Shown piece by piece: positions 1 to 10,818 of a DNA stretch of 31,955 nt. Source of the stretch: Sphaeroforma sirkka (taxonomy: Eukaryota; Opisthokonta; Ichthyosporea; Ichthyophonida); assembly GCA_001586965.3 (NCBI GenBank), contig LUCW03002054.1, positions 1 to 31,955 on the forward strand, given 5' to 3'. A program made the position numbers and the translations under genes. The notes beneath the pieces were generated by a model. It did not search any database. It saw only the letters and a program-made list of their open reading frames with translations, and was not told the DNA's origin. Position 1 is the stretch's first letter. Every line of letters begins with the position of its first letter.

Positions 1-81
1 ATTATGTCGACCAGGAGTACGTGCTGCCCGTCAAACTCTGCTTTATGCCTCTGCTAGCTAGCATAGACTGGAAGTCTGTTT
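1..81 (-). mobile_element. Family 1 copia, integrase-region fragment
   Basis: The first 80 bases closely match 5962-6042, part of the integrase region of the full-length minus-strand copy, in the same orientation. The match stops where a plus-strand LTR begins at 82. The simplest reading is that the plus copy inserted into, or was joined to, an older minus-strand copy that continues beyond the left edge of the window. Confidence 0.65.
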
Positions 82-550
82 TGTAGAAAAAGATATGGCC
101 ATCAAGGTGAATGATGTTTAAGTGTTGGACTCAGACCTAGTCCATCGAGGAACCGATTATCAATAACGATATTTTTTTTGTATGTTGTGTTACAGAATGT
201 ATTTCGTAGGCCGATTGTGTTTGACCTAAATTAAGTATATGTTAATTTTGTTACAGGTATCATTTGATAGGAAATGGGTTTCCACTACATATGACACCTT
301 ATTCAAGTTGTTTGAGTGAATATTCATTGACGAGGTTATGAGTCTTGGAAGTTTAAGTGTATTTGAAGAAATTGTGTTTTGTATTTTTAGAGATGGAATC
401 TGAAAATAGATCAACACGTCCGTTGGAATTTCTTTGGCTTAGAAAAGAAATTTTTCGAGCCGAAGGGCCGTTCAATTTTGACGAAAGATAGTATAAATAC
501 GGAATACAAAAGTAAATAAAGAGCACTTTCACAGAGTTGAAAAATTCACA
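82..550 (+). repeat. Family 1 LTR (5' LTR of copy A)
   Basis: It starts TGTAGAAAAA and ends TTCACA, so it has the TG...CA ends of LTRs. Within it are a TATA box (TATAAATA, 492-499) and a poly(A) signal (AATAAA, 515-520), about 20 bases apart, as expected for a compact U3/R boundary. The core TTTAAGTGTTGGACTC is shared by all seven LTR copies in the window. Confidence 0.8.
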
Positions 551-723
551 CATGGAGCAAGCGGACAGGACTAAAAGCTTGAAATTTTGGAACCCAGGAC
601 TCAGTGCGTTACCTAAGAGAGAAGCTAGAGAAGCAGGCTAAAGGAGAACGCTAGTTGAGAGAGAAAGCTAGAGGGAAGCGCTGAATTTAGAAGAGAGAGA
701 CCACTGATCACAAAACCGAGAGG
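551..723 (+). other. Leader and primer-binding region of copy A
   Basis: Directly after the LTR comes a sequence with TGGAGCAAGCGG, the usual place of a primer-binding site, then a GA-rich leader with degenerate copies of a GCTAGAGAACGCTGA-type unit up to the gag start. I cannot name the primer tRNA. Confidence 0.5.
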
Positions 724-1420
724 ATGAAATTACATGGAGCTAAACTGAAGGATGCCACCAGCTACCCGAACTGGAAGTTGAAGATGGAAGCTAAGCTGGA
801 AGAAGAAGGCCGTCTTCAATGCCACTTCTGAACCAATGAGAGGAGATTGCCTACTCATGATTGTCCAAGACGTTGAGACTGTTGTCTTGGATACGTCCGT
901 AACACTGATAACCCTGCAGTTGCCTTGGCCCAGGATCGCTACCAATGAACCGCCAGATGGAGGCCAATCTGGACGCGTTGACTCAAGTTAGATAGGATGA
1001 AGATGAACGATGGAGAAAATGTTGCTGGAACTCGCCGACCGATGTGCTTGAGATTCTATTTGGCCAGCTTGCAGGTCAGGGGGATGATGATTATTAACAT
1101 TCAGGAAACGCATATCGCTTATGAAGGGCCTTCCACGTCAGTTTGCGCCCCGCTGAAATTGACTTGAATGCAGTTTGCAAACGGAAATCAGATTCAGCTA
1201 TGAAGCAACCGTGAAGGAAGCCGCCATTGTGTTTGAACTGGACTCAGTATCTACGATGACCCAACGGAAACGACGAAGAAGATATCGGTTTTATGCTACA
1301 ATGGACGATACATGCGAGTAACCACCAAGACCAAGAGGGTACGAGAGTGGTTTCGACCTGAAGGTGATCTGGTAGTACCAATGGCCCGAGCACACATTCA
1401 GTTACAAGTGCCTTATCGAT
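724..1420 (+). pseudogene. gag-like region of copy A (fossil)
   Basis: It aligns in nucleotide sequence with the open gag block at 11027-12047, from the N-terminal start through the N-terminal gag domain and up to the first zinc-knuckle region. It is broken in several places and has no long reading frame. It belongs to the copia gag family (UBN2/gag-polypeptide type). Confidence 0.65.
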
Positions 1421-1424
1421 GACT

Positions 1425-2250
1425 CATAAGGCCCTTGTAGCATCCGATGATGTAGAAGCATTATATGCTCAATGCTTATAAATAGACAGCCCATATGGCT
1501 CAGGAAATGTAAGAAAGATGACAATGGGAGTAGGAATTCTGGTCAAGGTGCCAGACGTTGGGGTGGAAGCATCCCTTCTGTAGAGAGCTTGCGTGCAAGG
1601 CAAAGATGACACGATTCTGGAAATTACTCACAAGTTGGTTCAGGTCGAAGGTAAACGTAAATCTGTGGTTCTAGAGTTCCGGATCGAAGCTGTACACAGA
1701 TATCTTTCGAGACCTCGGACAAGACACCGTCACTCACTGGAAAACAATTCAGTCTCCAGGTTCTTGACGATGCAACGGACCACTACTGGTGTTTGGGCCT
1801 GAAGCACAAGAGTGATGCGACTGCTGCAATGCGTCACTTGCTGGACACTGAATTTGCAGTGTTAGGAAGCGATTCGAAGAAGGCTCATAGTGATAGAGGG
1901 GGCGAGTTTGTCAACGAGACTTGGAAGTCTATGCTATCAGCAAGAGGCATAAAGCAAGAGTTTGACGGCAGCACGTACTCCTGAACATAATGGAAGATGT
2001 GAGGCTGCACATCGAACCCTAATCGAGATGGCCCGGTTCTTCTACTGCAGGCTGGACTGGGCGATGAGTTTTGGCTTGAAGCGGTTACCTATGCTTGTTG
2101 GTTGATCAACGTAATGCCACAACGAGGTGGTGCTAAGTCGCGGGCGGAACTATGGTCAGGAGTTAAACCTGATTTGTCGCAGACAACAATTCCTTTGGTG
2201 CGAAAGTATATTTCTTGACCGGAAAACATAACAAGAAATTCGGCAAGAAG
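1425..2250 (+). pseudogene. Integrase-like region of copy A (fossil)
   Basis: Two short open stretches (1593-1802 and 1793-1984) match the copia integrase. The second contains the core motif HSDRGGEF around the second catalytic Asp. The region corresponds to 5720-6540 of the minus copy. It is broken several times. Confidence 0.65.
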
Positions 2251-2960
2251 GGTCAGGAAGGTATTTTACTAGGTCTAGCCTTAATACTGTTGGCGGCAGT
2301 ATGCGAATTTACACCTAGAGACAAAGCGTGTTGTGAATAGTCGAGATTATCGCCTTGGAGCCCATGATTGCCAGTCACGTTGAAAGGGTCAAAGTCAATT
2401 AATTCCGAGAGGTGACGATGATAGTATTGACGATGAAGTAGGAGCAAGTGATGGTAACAGGATACTTCAGCGTCAGAATCAGATACGGATAGTGATGGAG
2501 ATGGTCCATGGATGATGCCGCCGACGATGATGTCACTATGGATGAATCATCTACTGATGGAGTGATGATGATGTGACATCCTGGTTTTCGCCGCCAACTC
2601 TGTGAAAGATTTGCCTCTTTAGGCGGGCGATTGAAAACTTTTGTATGACCGAGTGACATTTCCCACGGATCAGCTATTTTTCGTCGGACTTGGACTCGGA
2701 GAGAAACGTAACGTCAATCAAGTGGAACCCCACCTCGAAAATTTCCTTCGACGAGATCAAAGAAGATTCATGAAGAATCGGACGATTTCGCCGATCTAAT
2801 TTTTAGACTTGACTGGGTCATCTCTAAAATACAAACGACAATTTCTTCAAAAGTCAACGCATCACAGATTGGCCTCCGCATCTGAGCTTGGTTCATTGCA
2901 GTTCGAGTGTCAAAACTGCGATTGACTGCGCCTGGTAATTTGGAAGAAGGCAACTGTCGT

Positions 2961-3422
2961 TGAGAATTTTTCAACTCTGCATGAAAGTTATTTTTCAACT
3001 CTTTCCTCTTTATTTATTCCGTATTTATACTACTTTTTCGTCAAAATTGAACGGCCTTTCGGCTCGAAAATTTCCCTTGCCAAAGAAATTCCAACGGACG
3101 TGCGCGATCTATTTTTTTAGATTCCATCTCTAAAAAAATACAAACACAATTTCTTCAAATACACTTAAACTTCCAAGACTCATAACTCAGTGAATATTCA
3201 CTCAAACAACTTGAATAAGGTGTCATGAAGAAAGGAAACCCATTTCCTATCAAATGACACCTGTAACAAATATATATTTAATAGGTCAAACACAATCGGC
3301 CTACGAAATACATTCGTAAACACAACATACAAAAAACATCGTTAGATAATCGGTTCCTCGATGGACTGGTCTGAGTCCAACACTTAAACATCATTCACCT
3401 TTGACAATATGATTTTTCTACA
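2961..3422 (-). repeat. Family 1 LTR (3' LTR of copy B)
   Basis: On the minus strand it begins TGTAGAAAAATC at 3422, immediately after a short purine run (3423-3432) that would be the polypurine tract. It matches the LTR at 8255-8706. Its downstream end near 2961-3000 is blurred by the mixed sequence of copy A. Confidence 0.8.
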
Positions 3423-5080
3423 CTCCCCATGGACGCAAGACATAGTCATCGGACATCATTCGATATGTATATCTCCCCACAAACTAGCCACAACGACAAA
3501 GAGATGTAGACACGACAGCACATCGGTAGCAGCGGCGTTTCATCATATGACTTCGGTGCTTCACGAAAGCAACCTTAGGCAATGCCTTGGTCAAGGCATC
3601 AGCAACCATCAACTCAGACCGGCGGTCCTCCAATGGATGATCTTCTTTGCATGCATAGCTCTCGCACATAATGATATTTGATATCAATATGCTTACTGCG
3701 CTTGGTGGTCAATTCCTCAGCCATCTTCTTAGCAGTCTGATTGTCCTCGTAACAAACTACAGATTGATCAGTGGCTCGTCCCTAGCTCAGATAGCAAATT
3801 CAAAGCAGTTTTACATCACGGCAAGACTCTGCAAGACTGACATACTCTGCCTCAAGTACTTAGGGTGACAAGTGTCTGACGGCGCCCCCCAGTAGACTGG
3901 GGCATTTGTGATGAATACCAGATAGCCAGAACGAGATCGCTTGTCTTTCTCGCCCCCATAGCTTGCATCGGCATACGCACAAAGTTTCAAGTCGTTCCCG
4001 GCTTCATAGAAGATTCCCCAGTGTTTGGTAGCCTCCAAGTATCCGCACAGATTTCTTGCGGCAGCCTCTCTCGCCGCCTCAGTCGGCTGGTCAAGGTATC
4101 GGCTCAGTGAACTTGTCGCAAAAGCAATATCAGGACGCGTACCCACAGCTGCAAACATAAGGGAACCTATGATACCACGGTAGTCTGAATCCTGCACCAA
4201 TGTACCAGGCCGATTCACGTCGAAAGATGTACTCATAGGTGTACTGACCCTTTTCAATGGTCCATACTTCTGCGCTAGCTTATCAATATATGCCGGCTGC
4301 GAGATGAAAATTCCTCTTTCAGACATATCAATTTTCCATCCGAGGAAAAACCGTGTGGAGACCCCATCGACTTGACGTCGAACTCTGTCTCGATCTTCTT
4401 CAATATCTTCTCCCCATTCGACGTGAAGTCGAAAATATCAAACCGTCATCAACATAAAGTACCAGAAAGCAGTTCTTCCGAATAAAGAGACAAGGGTCCG
4501 TAAGACTTGGCCGGAATCCAACATCATTAACGAGGAAATCTCTGAAGCGCACAAACCAACATAATCCGGCTTGCTTGAGTCCATAGATACTCTTCTTCAG
4601 CTCGCAAATAGCACCCTCCTTAATCAACTGGTGATCCTCATCACTTAGTAAATCACCAACTATTTCAACGAAACCAGTGGGGATCTCCGAGCAGACGTAC
4701 TCTTCCAAATTACCATGCAAAAATGCAGTTTTGACATCGAACTGCAATACATCCAAGTTCTCAGATGCAGCGATAGCCAAACATGCACGCACAGTCTCTT
4801 TTGTGACTACTGGTGACGATGTCTCCACATAATCTCGACCATACTGTTGTGCAAAAATCCCTTCGCACATAGGCGGGCTTTATGTCGTATCACTGCGCCG
4901 CTTTCATCACGCTTGAGAGTGAGAACCCACTTGAGTCCCAGAGGCTTTGTCCGGGCCTTGCAGCGCTGCTGAAGTTTCCAAACCTTCATCTTCAGCATTG
5001 AACGTAGCTCGTCTCTCATGGCTGCGCGGAAGTGCTTCTCATCAGCAGACCCAGTCAAGTCTTTGAAGGACAATTCATCA
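3423..5080 (-). pseudogene. RT and RNase H region of copy B (fossil)
   Basis: On the minus strand this carries the copia RT core: DVKTAFLHG with the first catalytic Asp, KSIYGLKQAG, and YVDD with the catalytic Asp pair, followed by the LKRVSTPM spacer and the RNase H start (DASYGGEKDKRSRSGY). The region is interrupted several times. It is the template from which the blocks at 8707-10374, 12542-13643 and 15675-16773 can be recognised. Confidence 0.8.
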
Positions 5081-5735
5081 TCGGCCAGAAATCCAAAGTT
5101 AGATTCTTCATGATCTCGTTTACGATCTCGTCGAAGTTTCGAAGTTTGTCGAGGTGGGGTTCCACTTGATTGACGTTCACGTTTCTCTCCGAGTCCAAGT
5201 CCGTACGAGCCTTAGAGCTGATCCGCGGGGACATCATGTCATTGGCTCGGTCGCGTGTACGATCTACGCGGGTTTTCAATCGCCTGCCACCTCTCGTAGG
5301 TGTCTGCTTACCAGACAAATCACGTTTCTGGTGATTGAGTGGGCGGCGAGCATAACCAGGATGCTCACCGGGTCCTGATTCATCACCTCCATCAGTAGAT
5401 GATTCATCCATAGTGACATCATCGTCGGCGGCATCATCCATGGGACCATCTCCATCACTATCCGTATCTGATTCTGACGCTGAAGTATCCTTGTTGCCAT
5501 CACTTGCTCCTACTTCATCGTCAATACTATCATCGTCACCCTCGGAATTATTGACTTTGACCCTTTCAACGTGACTGGCAATCGTGGGCTCAAGGCGATA
5601 ATCTCGACTATTCACAACACGCTTTGTCTCTAGATTGTAAATTCGCATACTGCCGCCAACAGTATTAAGGCTAGGACCTAGTAAAATACCTTCCTGACCC
5701 TTCTTGCCGAATTTCTTGTTATGTTTTCCGGTCAA
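5055..5735 (-). pseudogene. Acidic linker between integrase and RT of copy B (fossil)
   Basis: A 226-residue open stretch rich in Asp, Ser and Glu with runs such as DTDSDGDGPMDDAADDD, then a basic part. Copia polyproteins have a poorly conserved linker here after the integrase C-terminal domain (ILLGPSLNT near its start matches the GKKGQEGILLG-type motif of that domain). It overlaps the RT block only at its edge. Confidence 0.65.
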
Positions 5736-6560
5736 GAAATATACTTTCGCACCAAAGGAATTGTTGTCTGCGACAAATCAGGTTTAACTCCTGACCATAG
5801 TTCCGCCCGCGACTTAGCACCACCTCGTTGTGGCACATTACGTTGATCAACCAACAAGCATAGGTAACCGCTTCAAGCCAAAACTCATCGCCCAATCCAG
5901 CCTGCAGTAGAAGAACCCGGGCCATCTCGATTAGGGGTTCGATGTGCACGCTCACATCTTCCATTATGTTCAGGAGTACGTGCTGCCGTCAAACTCTGCT
6001 TTATGCCTCTTGCTGATAGCATAGACTTCCAAGTCTCGTTGACAAACTCGCCCCTCTATCACTATGAGCCTTCTTCGGGAATCGCTTCAACACTGCAAAT
6101 TCAGTGTCCAGCAAGTGACGCATTGCAGCAGTCGCATCACTCTTTTGCTTCAGGCCCAAACACCAGTAGTGGTCCGTTGCATCGTCAAGAACCTGGAGAC
6201 CGAATTGTTTTCCAGTGAGTGACGGTTTCTTCGAGGTCTCGAAGATATCTACGTACAGCTTCGATCCCGGAACTTCCAGAACCACAGATTTACGTTTACC
6301 CTTCGACCGAACCAACTTGCGAGTAATTCTGGCCCGTGTCATCTTGCCCTGCACGCAAGCTCTACAGAAGGGAAGCTTCTCACCCCAACGTCTGGCAACT
6401 TTCTCCATTCCTGCGCAAACCATTGTCTCTTTCATCAGTTCCAAGCTTACATGGCCAAGTCTATGATGCCACATGAGCATATCTGCTTCACCATCATCGG
6501 ATGCCACAAGGGCCTTATCTTCATCGATAATCTTTGTACCCGAATGTGCTCGGTTGACGG
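5719..6560 (-). pseudogene. Integrase region of copy B (fossil)
   Basis: On the minus strand the GAG-pre-integrase zinc finger is seen as HHRLGH then CRACVQGKMTR (HHCC), followed by the catalytic core with LYVDIFE (first Asp), AHSDRG (second Asp) and the region leading to the Glu. This is the copia integrase (rve) family. It is broken a few times. Confidence 0.75.
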
Positions 6561-7010
6561 GCGACTTCAGATCCTTCAGGGAAACGATGTATAGCCCTTG
6601 TCTAACCGTTGCTTTCACCAAACCACCCTGCGGATCAAATAATGTGCAGTCGTTCTTCTCGCACGTCGCCTTCCAGCCGTTCTTAACAAGCTGTCGTACG
6701 GATAAAAGTTGAACACCCGCCTTAGGAATGAGAAGAGCTAAACCAGTCTCAGGACAGCCGCGCAACTCTCCCTCACCATCTGCTTGCAGTTTAGTGTTGC
6801 CAAGCCCGGTCAATCGCTTGTTAGAGGGTCTCACTGCAGACAGAGCATCCTCCAATACAACAACATGCTTGCTGGCACCTGTGTCAACCACAAGCTCGTT
6901 AGCAGATAAGACCAGATCACCCACGCCCAGCAATGCAAACGCCGAATGTTCGCTGATTGTGTTATCCAATTCAGCTTCAGCGATTGAGGTGACGGATCCA
7001 TCCACAAGTA
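6560..7010 (-). pseudogene. Aspartic protease region of copy B (fossil)
   Basis: The minus strand encodes ELVVDTGASKHVV, the DTGA active-site motif of a retropepsin, about 50 residues into a 334-residue open stretch that runs on into the integrase zinc finger (6001-7005). Downstream, the LTGLGNTKLQADGEGEL and LLSVRQLVKNGWK motifs are typical of copia proteases. Confidence 0.8.
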
Positions 7011-8078
7011 GATCATCCTCGGCAAAGGTGTCATCATCGTCGAGTGTAGTACAGTTATCTTCATCTGTAGCTGAGATAAAGCCACCCTGAACTTCATAAT
7101 CCGATGAAAACCTCCAGATAGCAACCCGGGTGGAGCATCCAATTCATCATCAAATTTGCTCTCGGCATCAGAAGAATCAGAATCGGTGGAATCACACATC
7201 AAGGCCGGCATACCATCATCACTGTCGGAATCTCCGTCATCACCGATCGCCATCAATCCAAATCCGAAATAGCCATTGTCATCATCATTCTCATCGTCGA
7301 GATCTGGGCAGTCTCGTTTGATATGCCCTGGTTTCTTGCAATTCAAACACGCCATCTTACCACGACAATTATTCGAGTATGCCCGGGCTTAAGGCACTTG
7401 AAACAAGTAAGCTCCCGGCCATCTCTACTACCAAAGTCACCTCTTGGTCGGTCGAAACCACCTCCTCGTCGACCCTTCTGGGCTTGGCGGTTACCCCTTG
7501 TGATATCGTCCATTAGCATAAAGACCGATATCTTCGTCGTCGTTGTCATCATCGTAGACACCGAGTCCAGTCTCAAACACAATGGCGGCTTCCTTCACTT
7601 GCTCATAGCTGAATCGATTTCCGTTTGCAAACTTCGCATTCAAGTCAATCTTCAGCGGCGCAAACTGACGTGGAAGGCCCTTCATGAAGGATATGCGTTT
7701 CCGAATGTTAGTCAACTCATCCCCTGACCTGCAAGCTGGCCAAATAGAATCTCACATCGGTCGGCGAGTTCAGCAACATTTTCTCCATCGTTCATCTTCA
7801 TCCTATCTAACTTCTGAGTCAACGCGTCCAGATTGGCCTCCGTCTGGCGGTTCATTGCGGTAGCGATCTGGGCCAAGGCAACTTGCAGGGTTATCAGTGT
7901 TACGGACGTATCCAAGACAACAGTCTTCAACGCTCTGGACAATCGTGGAGTAGGCAATCTCCCTCTCACGGTCTGTAGCGGCATTGAAGACGGCCTTTTC
8001 CTTCAGCTTAGCTTCCATCTTCAACTTCCAGTTCGGGTAGCCGGTGGCATCCTTCAGTTTGGGCTCCACGTACTTCAT
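7011..8078 (-). pseudogene. gag region of copy B (fossil)
   Basis: On the minus strand it begins MKYVEPKLKDATGYPNWKLK, the conserved copia gag opening in which a W/Y-containing motif is followed by a helical domain, and continues to RPRGDFG-type RG-rich sequence and two CCHC zinc knuckles (CFKCLKPGHT and CLNCKKPGHI). The C-terminal third is very acidic (DLDDENDDDNGY). It is interrupted several times. The nearly intact relatives are at 11027-12047 and 14003-15026. Confidence 0.8.
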
Positions 8079-8254
8079 CCTCTCGGTTTGGTGATCAGTG
8101 GTCTCTCTCTCTCTCTCAAATCAGCGCTCTCTCTAGCTCTCTCTCTCTCTCAAATCAGCGTTCTCTAGCTCTCTCTCTCTCTCTCTCTCTTAGGCACTCT
8201 TAGGAGTCCTTGGTCTCCAAAATTTCAAGCTTTTAGTCCCGTCCGCTGCTTCCA
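8079..8254 (-). repeat. Leader of copy B with GA-rich minisatellite
   Basis: Between LTR and gag on the minus strand lies a (GA)n tract interrupted by units of GCTAGAGA plus CGCTGATTTGAGAGA. Two clear units are visible here against three in the leaders at 10819-11026 and 15027-15234. The primer-binding-site candidate TGGAAGCAGCGGACGG abuts the LTR. Confidence 0.75.
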
Positions 8255-8706
8255 TGTGAATTTTTCAACTCTGTGAAAGTGCTCTCTTTATTTACTTTTG
8301 TATTCCGTATTTATACTATTTTTCGTCAAAATTGAACGGCCCTTTCGGCTCGAAAATTTCCTTTGCCAAGAAATTCCAACGGACGTGCGCGATCTATTTT
8401 AGATTCCATCTCTAAAAAATACAAACACATTTTCTTCAAATACACTTAAACTTCCAAGACTCATAACTCAATGAATATTCACTCAAACAACTTGAATAAG
8501 GTGTCATATGAAAGGAAACCCATTTCCTATCAAATGACACCTGTAACAAAAAACTATACATTTAATAGGTCAAACACAATCGGCCTACGAAATACATTCG
8601 TAAACACAACATACAAAAACATCGTTAGATAATCGGTTCCTCGATGGACTAGGTCTGAGTCCAACACTTAAACATCATTCACCTTTGACAATATGATTTT
8701 TCTACA
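8255..8706 (-). repeat. Family 1 LTR (5' LTR of copy B)
   Basis: It runs TGTAGAAAAATC...TTCACA on the minus strand, about 452 bp. TATAAATA (8308-8315) and AATAAA (8287-8292), both read on the minus strand, mark promoter and polyadenylation signals. The terminus at 8706 is directly followed by plus-strand linker sequence of another copy, giving a clean element boundary. Confidence 0.85.
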
Positions 8707-10374
8707 GTTGAAAGGGTCAAAGTCAATAATTCCGAGGGTGAAGATGATAGTATTGACGATGAAGTAGGAGCAAGTGATGGCAACAAGGATACTTCAGCGT
8801 CAGAATCAGATACGGGTAGTGATGGAGATGGTCCCATGGATGATGCCGCCGACGATGATGTCACTATGGATGAATCATCTACTGATGGAGGTGATGAATC
8901 AGGACCCGGTGAGCATCCTGGTTATGCTCGCCGCCCACTCAATCACCAGAAACGTGATTTGCCTGGTAAGCAGACACCTACGAGAGGTGGCAGGCGATTG
9001 AAAACCCGCGTAGATCGTACACGCGACCGAGCCAATGACATGATGTCCCCGCGGATCAGCTCTAAGGCTCGTACGGACTTGGACTCGGAGAGAAAACGTG
9101 AACGTCAATCAAGTGGAACCCCACCTCGACAAACTTCGAAACTTCGACGAGATCGTAAACGAGATCATGAAGAATCTAACTTTGGATTTCTGGCCGATGA
9201 TGAATTGTCCTTCAAAGACTTGACTGGGTCTGCTGATGAGAAGCACTTCCGCGCAGCCATGAGAGACGAGCTACGTTCAATGCTGAAGATGAAGGTTTGG
9301 AAACTTCAGCAGCGCTGCAAGGCCCGGACAAAGCCTCTGGGACTCAAGTGGGTTCTCACTCTCAAGCGTGATGAAAGCGGCGCAGTTATACGACATAAAG
9401 CCCGCCTGTGTGCGAAGGATTTGCACAACAGTATGGTCGAGATTATGTGGAGACATCGTCACCAGTAGTCACAAAAGAGACTGTGCGTGCATGTTTGGCT
9501 ATCGCTGCATCTGAGAACTTGGATGTATTGCAGTTCGATGTCAAAAAACTGCATTTTGCATGGTAATTTGGAAGAGTACGTCTGCTCGGAGATCCCCACT
9601 GGTTTCGTTGAAATAGTTGGTGATCTACTAAGTGATGAGGATCACCAGTTGATTAAGGAGGGTGCTATTTGCGAGCTGAAGAAGAGTATCTATGGACTCA
9701 AGCAAGCCGGATTATGTTGGTTTGTGCGCTTCAGAGATTTCCTCGTTAATGATGTTGGATTCCGGCCAAGTCTTACGGACCCTTGTCTCTTTATTCGGAA
9801 GAACTGCTTTCTGGTACTTTATGTTGATGACGGTTTGATATTTTCGACTTCACGTCGAATGGGGGAAGAAGATTTTGAAGAAGATCGAGACAGAGTTCGA
9901 CGTCAAGTCGATGGGGTCTCCACGGTTTTTTCCTCGGATGGAAAATTGATATGTCTGAAAGAGGAATTTTCATCTCGCAGCCGGCATATATTGAGAAGCT
10001 AGCGCAGAAGTATGGACCATTGAAAAGGGTCAGTACACCTATGAGTACATCTTTCGACGTGAATCGGCCTGGTACATTGGTGCAGGATTCAGACTACCGT
10101 GGTATCATAGGTTCCCTTATGTTTGCAGCTGTGGGTACGCGTCCTGATATTGCTTTTGCGACAAGTTCACTGAGCCGATACCTTGACGAGCCGACTAAGG
10201 TGAGAGAGCCTGCCGCAAGAAATCTGTGCGGATACTTGGAGGCTACCAAACACTGGGGAATCTTCTATGAAGCCGGGAACGACTTGAAACTTTGTGCGTA
10301 TGCCGATGCAAGCTATGGGGACGAGAAAGACAAACGATCTCGTTCTGGCTATCTGGTATTCATCACAAATGCCC
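8707..10374 (+). mobile_element. Family 1 pol segment (linker, RT, start of RNase H), plus strand
   Basis: This matches the reverse complement of 3900-5575 in copy B: acidic linker (8707-9240), RT with the YVDD motif (9241-10010) and the beginning of RNase H up to about 10374. It starts exactly at the LTR edge of copy B and ends at an LTR of the same orientation. It is broken a few times. It probably represents the other side of a plus-strand copy into which copy B inserted, although copy A on the left duplicates part of the same stretch. Confidence 0.75.
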
Positions 10375-10818
10375 AAAATCATATTGTCAAAGGTGAATGA
10401 TGTTTAAGTGTTGGACTCAGACCTAGTCCATCGAGGAACTACTTATCTAAGTATGTTTTTGTATGTTGTGTTTACGAATGTGTTTCGTACGCCGATTGTG
10501 GTTGACCTATTATATGTGTAATTTTTTTACAAATATTATTTGATAGGAAATGTTTTTTCCTTTCATATGATACCTTATTCAAGTTGTTTGAGTGAATATT
10601 CATTGAGTTATGAGTCTTATAAGTTTAAGTGTATTTGAAGAAATTGTGTTTGTATTTTTAGAGATGGAATCTAAAAATAGACCGCGCACGTTCGTTGGAA
10701 TTTCTTTGGCAAAAGAAATTTTCGAGCCGAAAGGGCCGTTCAATTTTGACGAAAAATAGTATAAATACGGAGTACAAAAGGAAATAAAGAGCACTTTCAC
10801 AGAGTTGAAAAATTCACG
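10375..10818 (+). repeat. Family 1 LTR, plus strand, nearly complete
   Basis: It shares the LTR body from AAAATCATATTGTC to TTCACG and carries TATAAATA (10760-10767) and AATAAA (10783-10788). It is joined directly to RNase H sequence on the left, the same join seen at about 12406, 13644 and 15674. It is followed by a normal leader and gag. Confidence 0.85.
10760..10767 (+). promoter_or_regulatory. TATA box of Family 1 LTR
   Basis: TATAAATA occurs about 60 bases before the LTR end and about 15 bases before AATAAA at 10783-10788. The same pair is found at the equivalent position in the other complete LTRs, so it is probably the element promoter and poly(A) signal. Confidence 0.6.

Larger units (their letters stand above)
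82..2960 (+). mobile_element. Family 1 copia copy A, heavily decayed fossil
   Basis: A plus-strand Ty1/copia element with a 5' LTR (82-550), leader (551-723), gag-like region (724-1420), integrase-like region (1425-2250) and linker into RT (2250-2960). Every part matches the full-length minus copy at 2961-8706 when reverse-complemented. It is clearly broken, with well over ten lesions, many of them small length changes. No 3' LTR of its own in plus orientation follows; instead the LTR of the minus copy begins. The last 250 bases or so look like a mixture of two different parts of the element (see findings), so this copy may be partly a low-quality assembly. Confidence 0.8.
2961..8706 (-). mobile_element. 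Family 1 copia copy B, full-length but broken
   Basis: A minus-strand Ty1/copia element of about 5.7 kb with both LTRs: 5' LTR at 8255-8706 and 3' LTR at 2961-3422. Read on the minus strand the order is leader, gag with CCHC knuckles, protease (DTGA), GAG-pre-integrase HHCC, integrase core, acidic linker, RT (YVDD) and RNase H. Protease-integrase-RT-RNase H is the order that defines copia rather than Ty3. All parts are present, but coding is interrupted around ten times. The two LTRs are very similar over their outer parts, and most differences are homopolymer lengths, so the insertion is young and some breaks may be consensus errors. The right-hand LTR end abuts plus-strand linker sequence exactly at 8706/8707, and the left end runs into copy A. 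Confidence 0.85.

Noticed and set aside
6003-7727. Plus-strand open frames of 70-134 codons opposite copy B
   Set aside because: They mirror the minus-strand pol and gag coding regions and show Ser/Pro/His-rich shadow composition.
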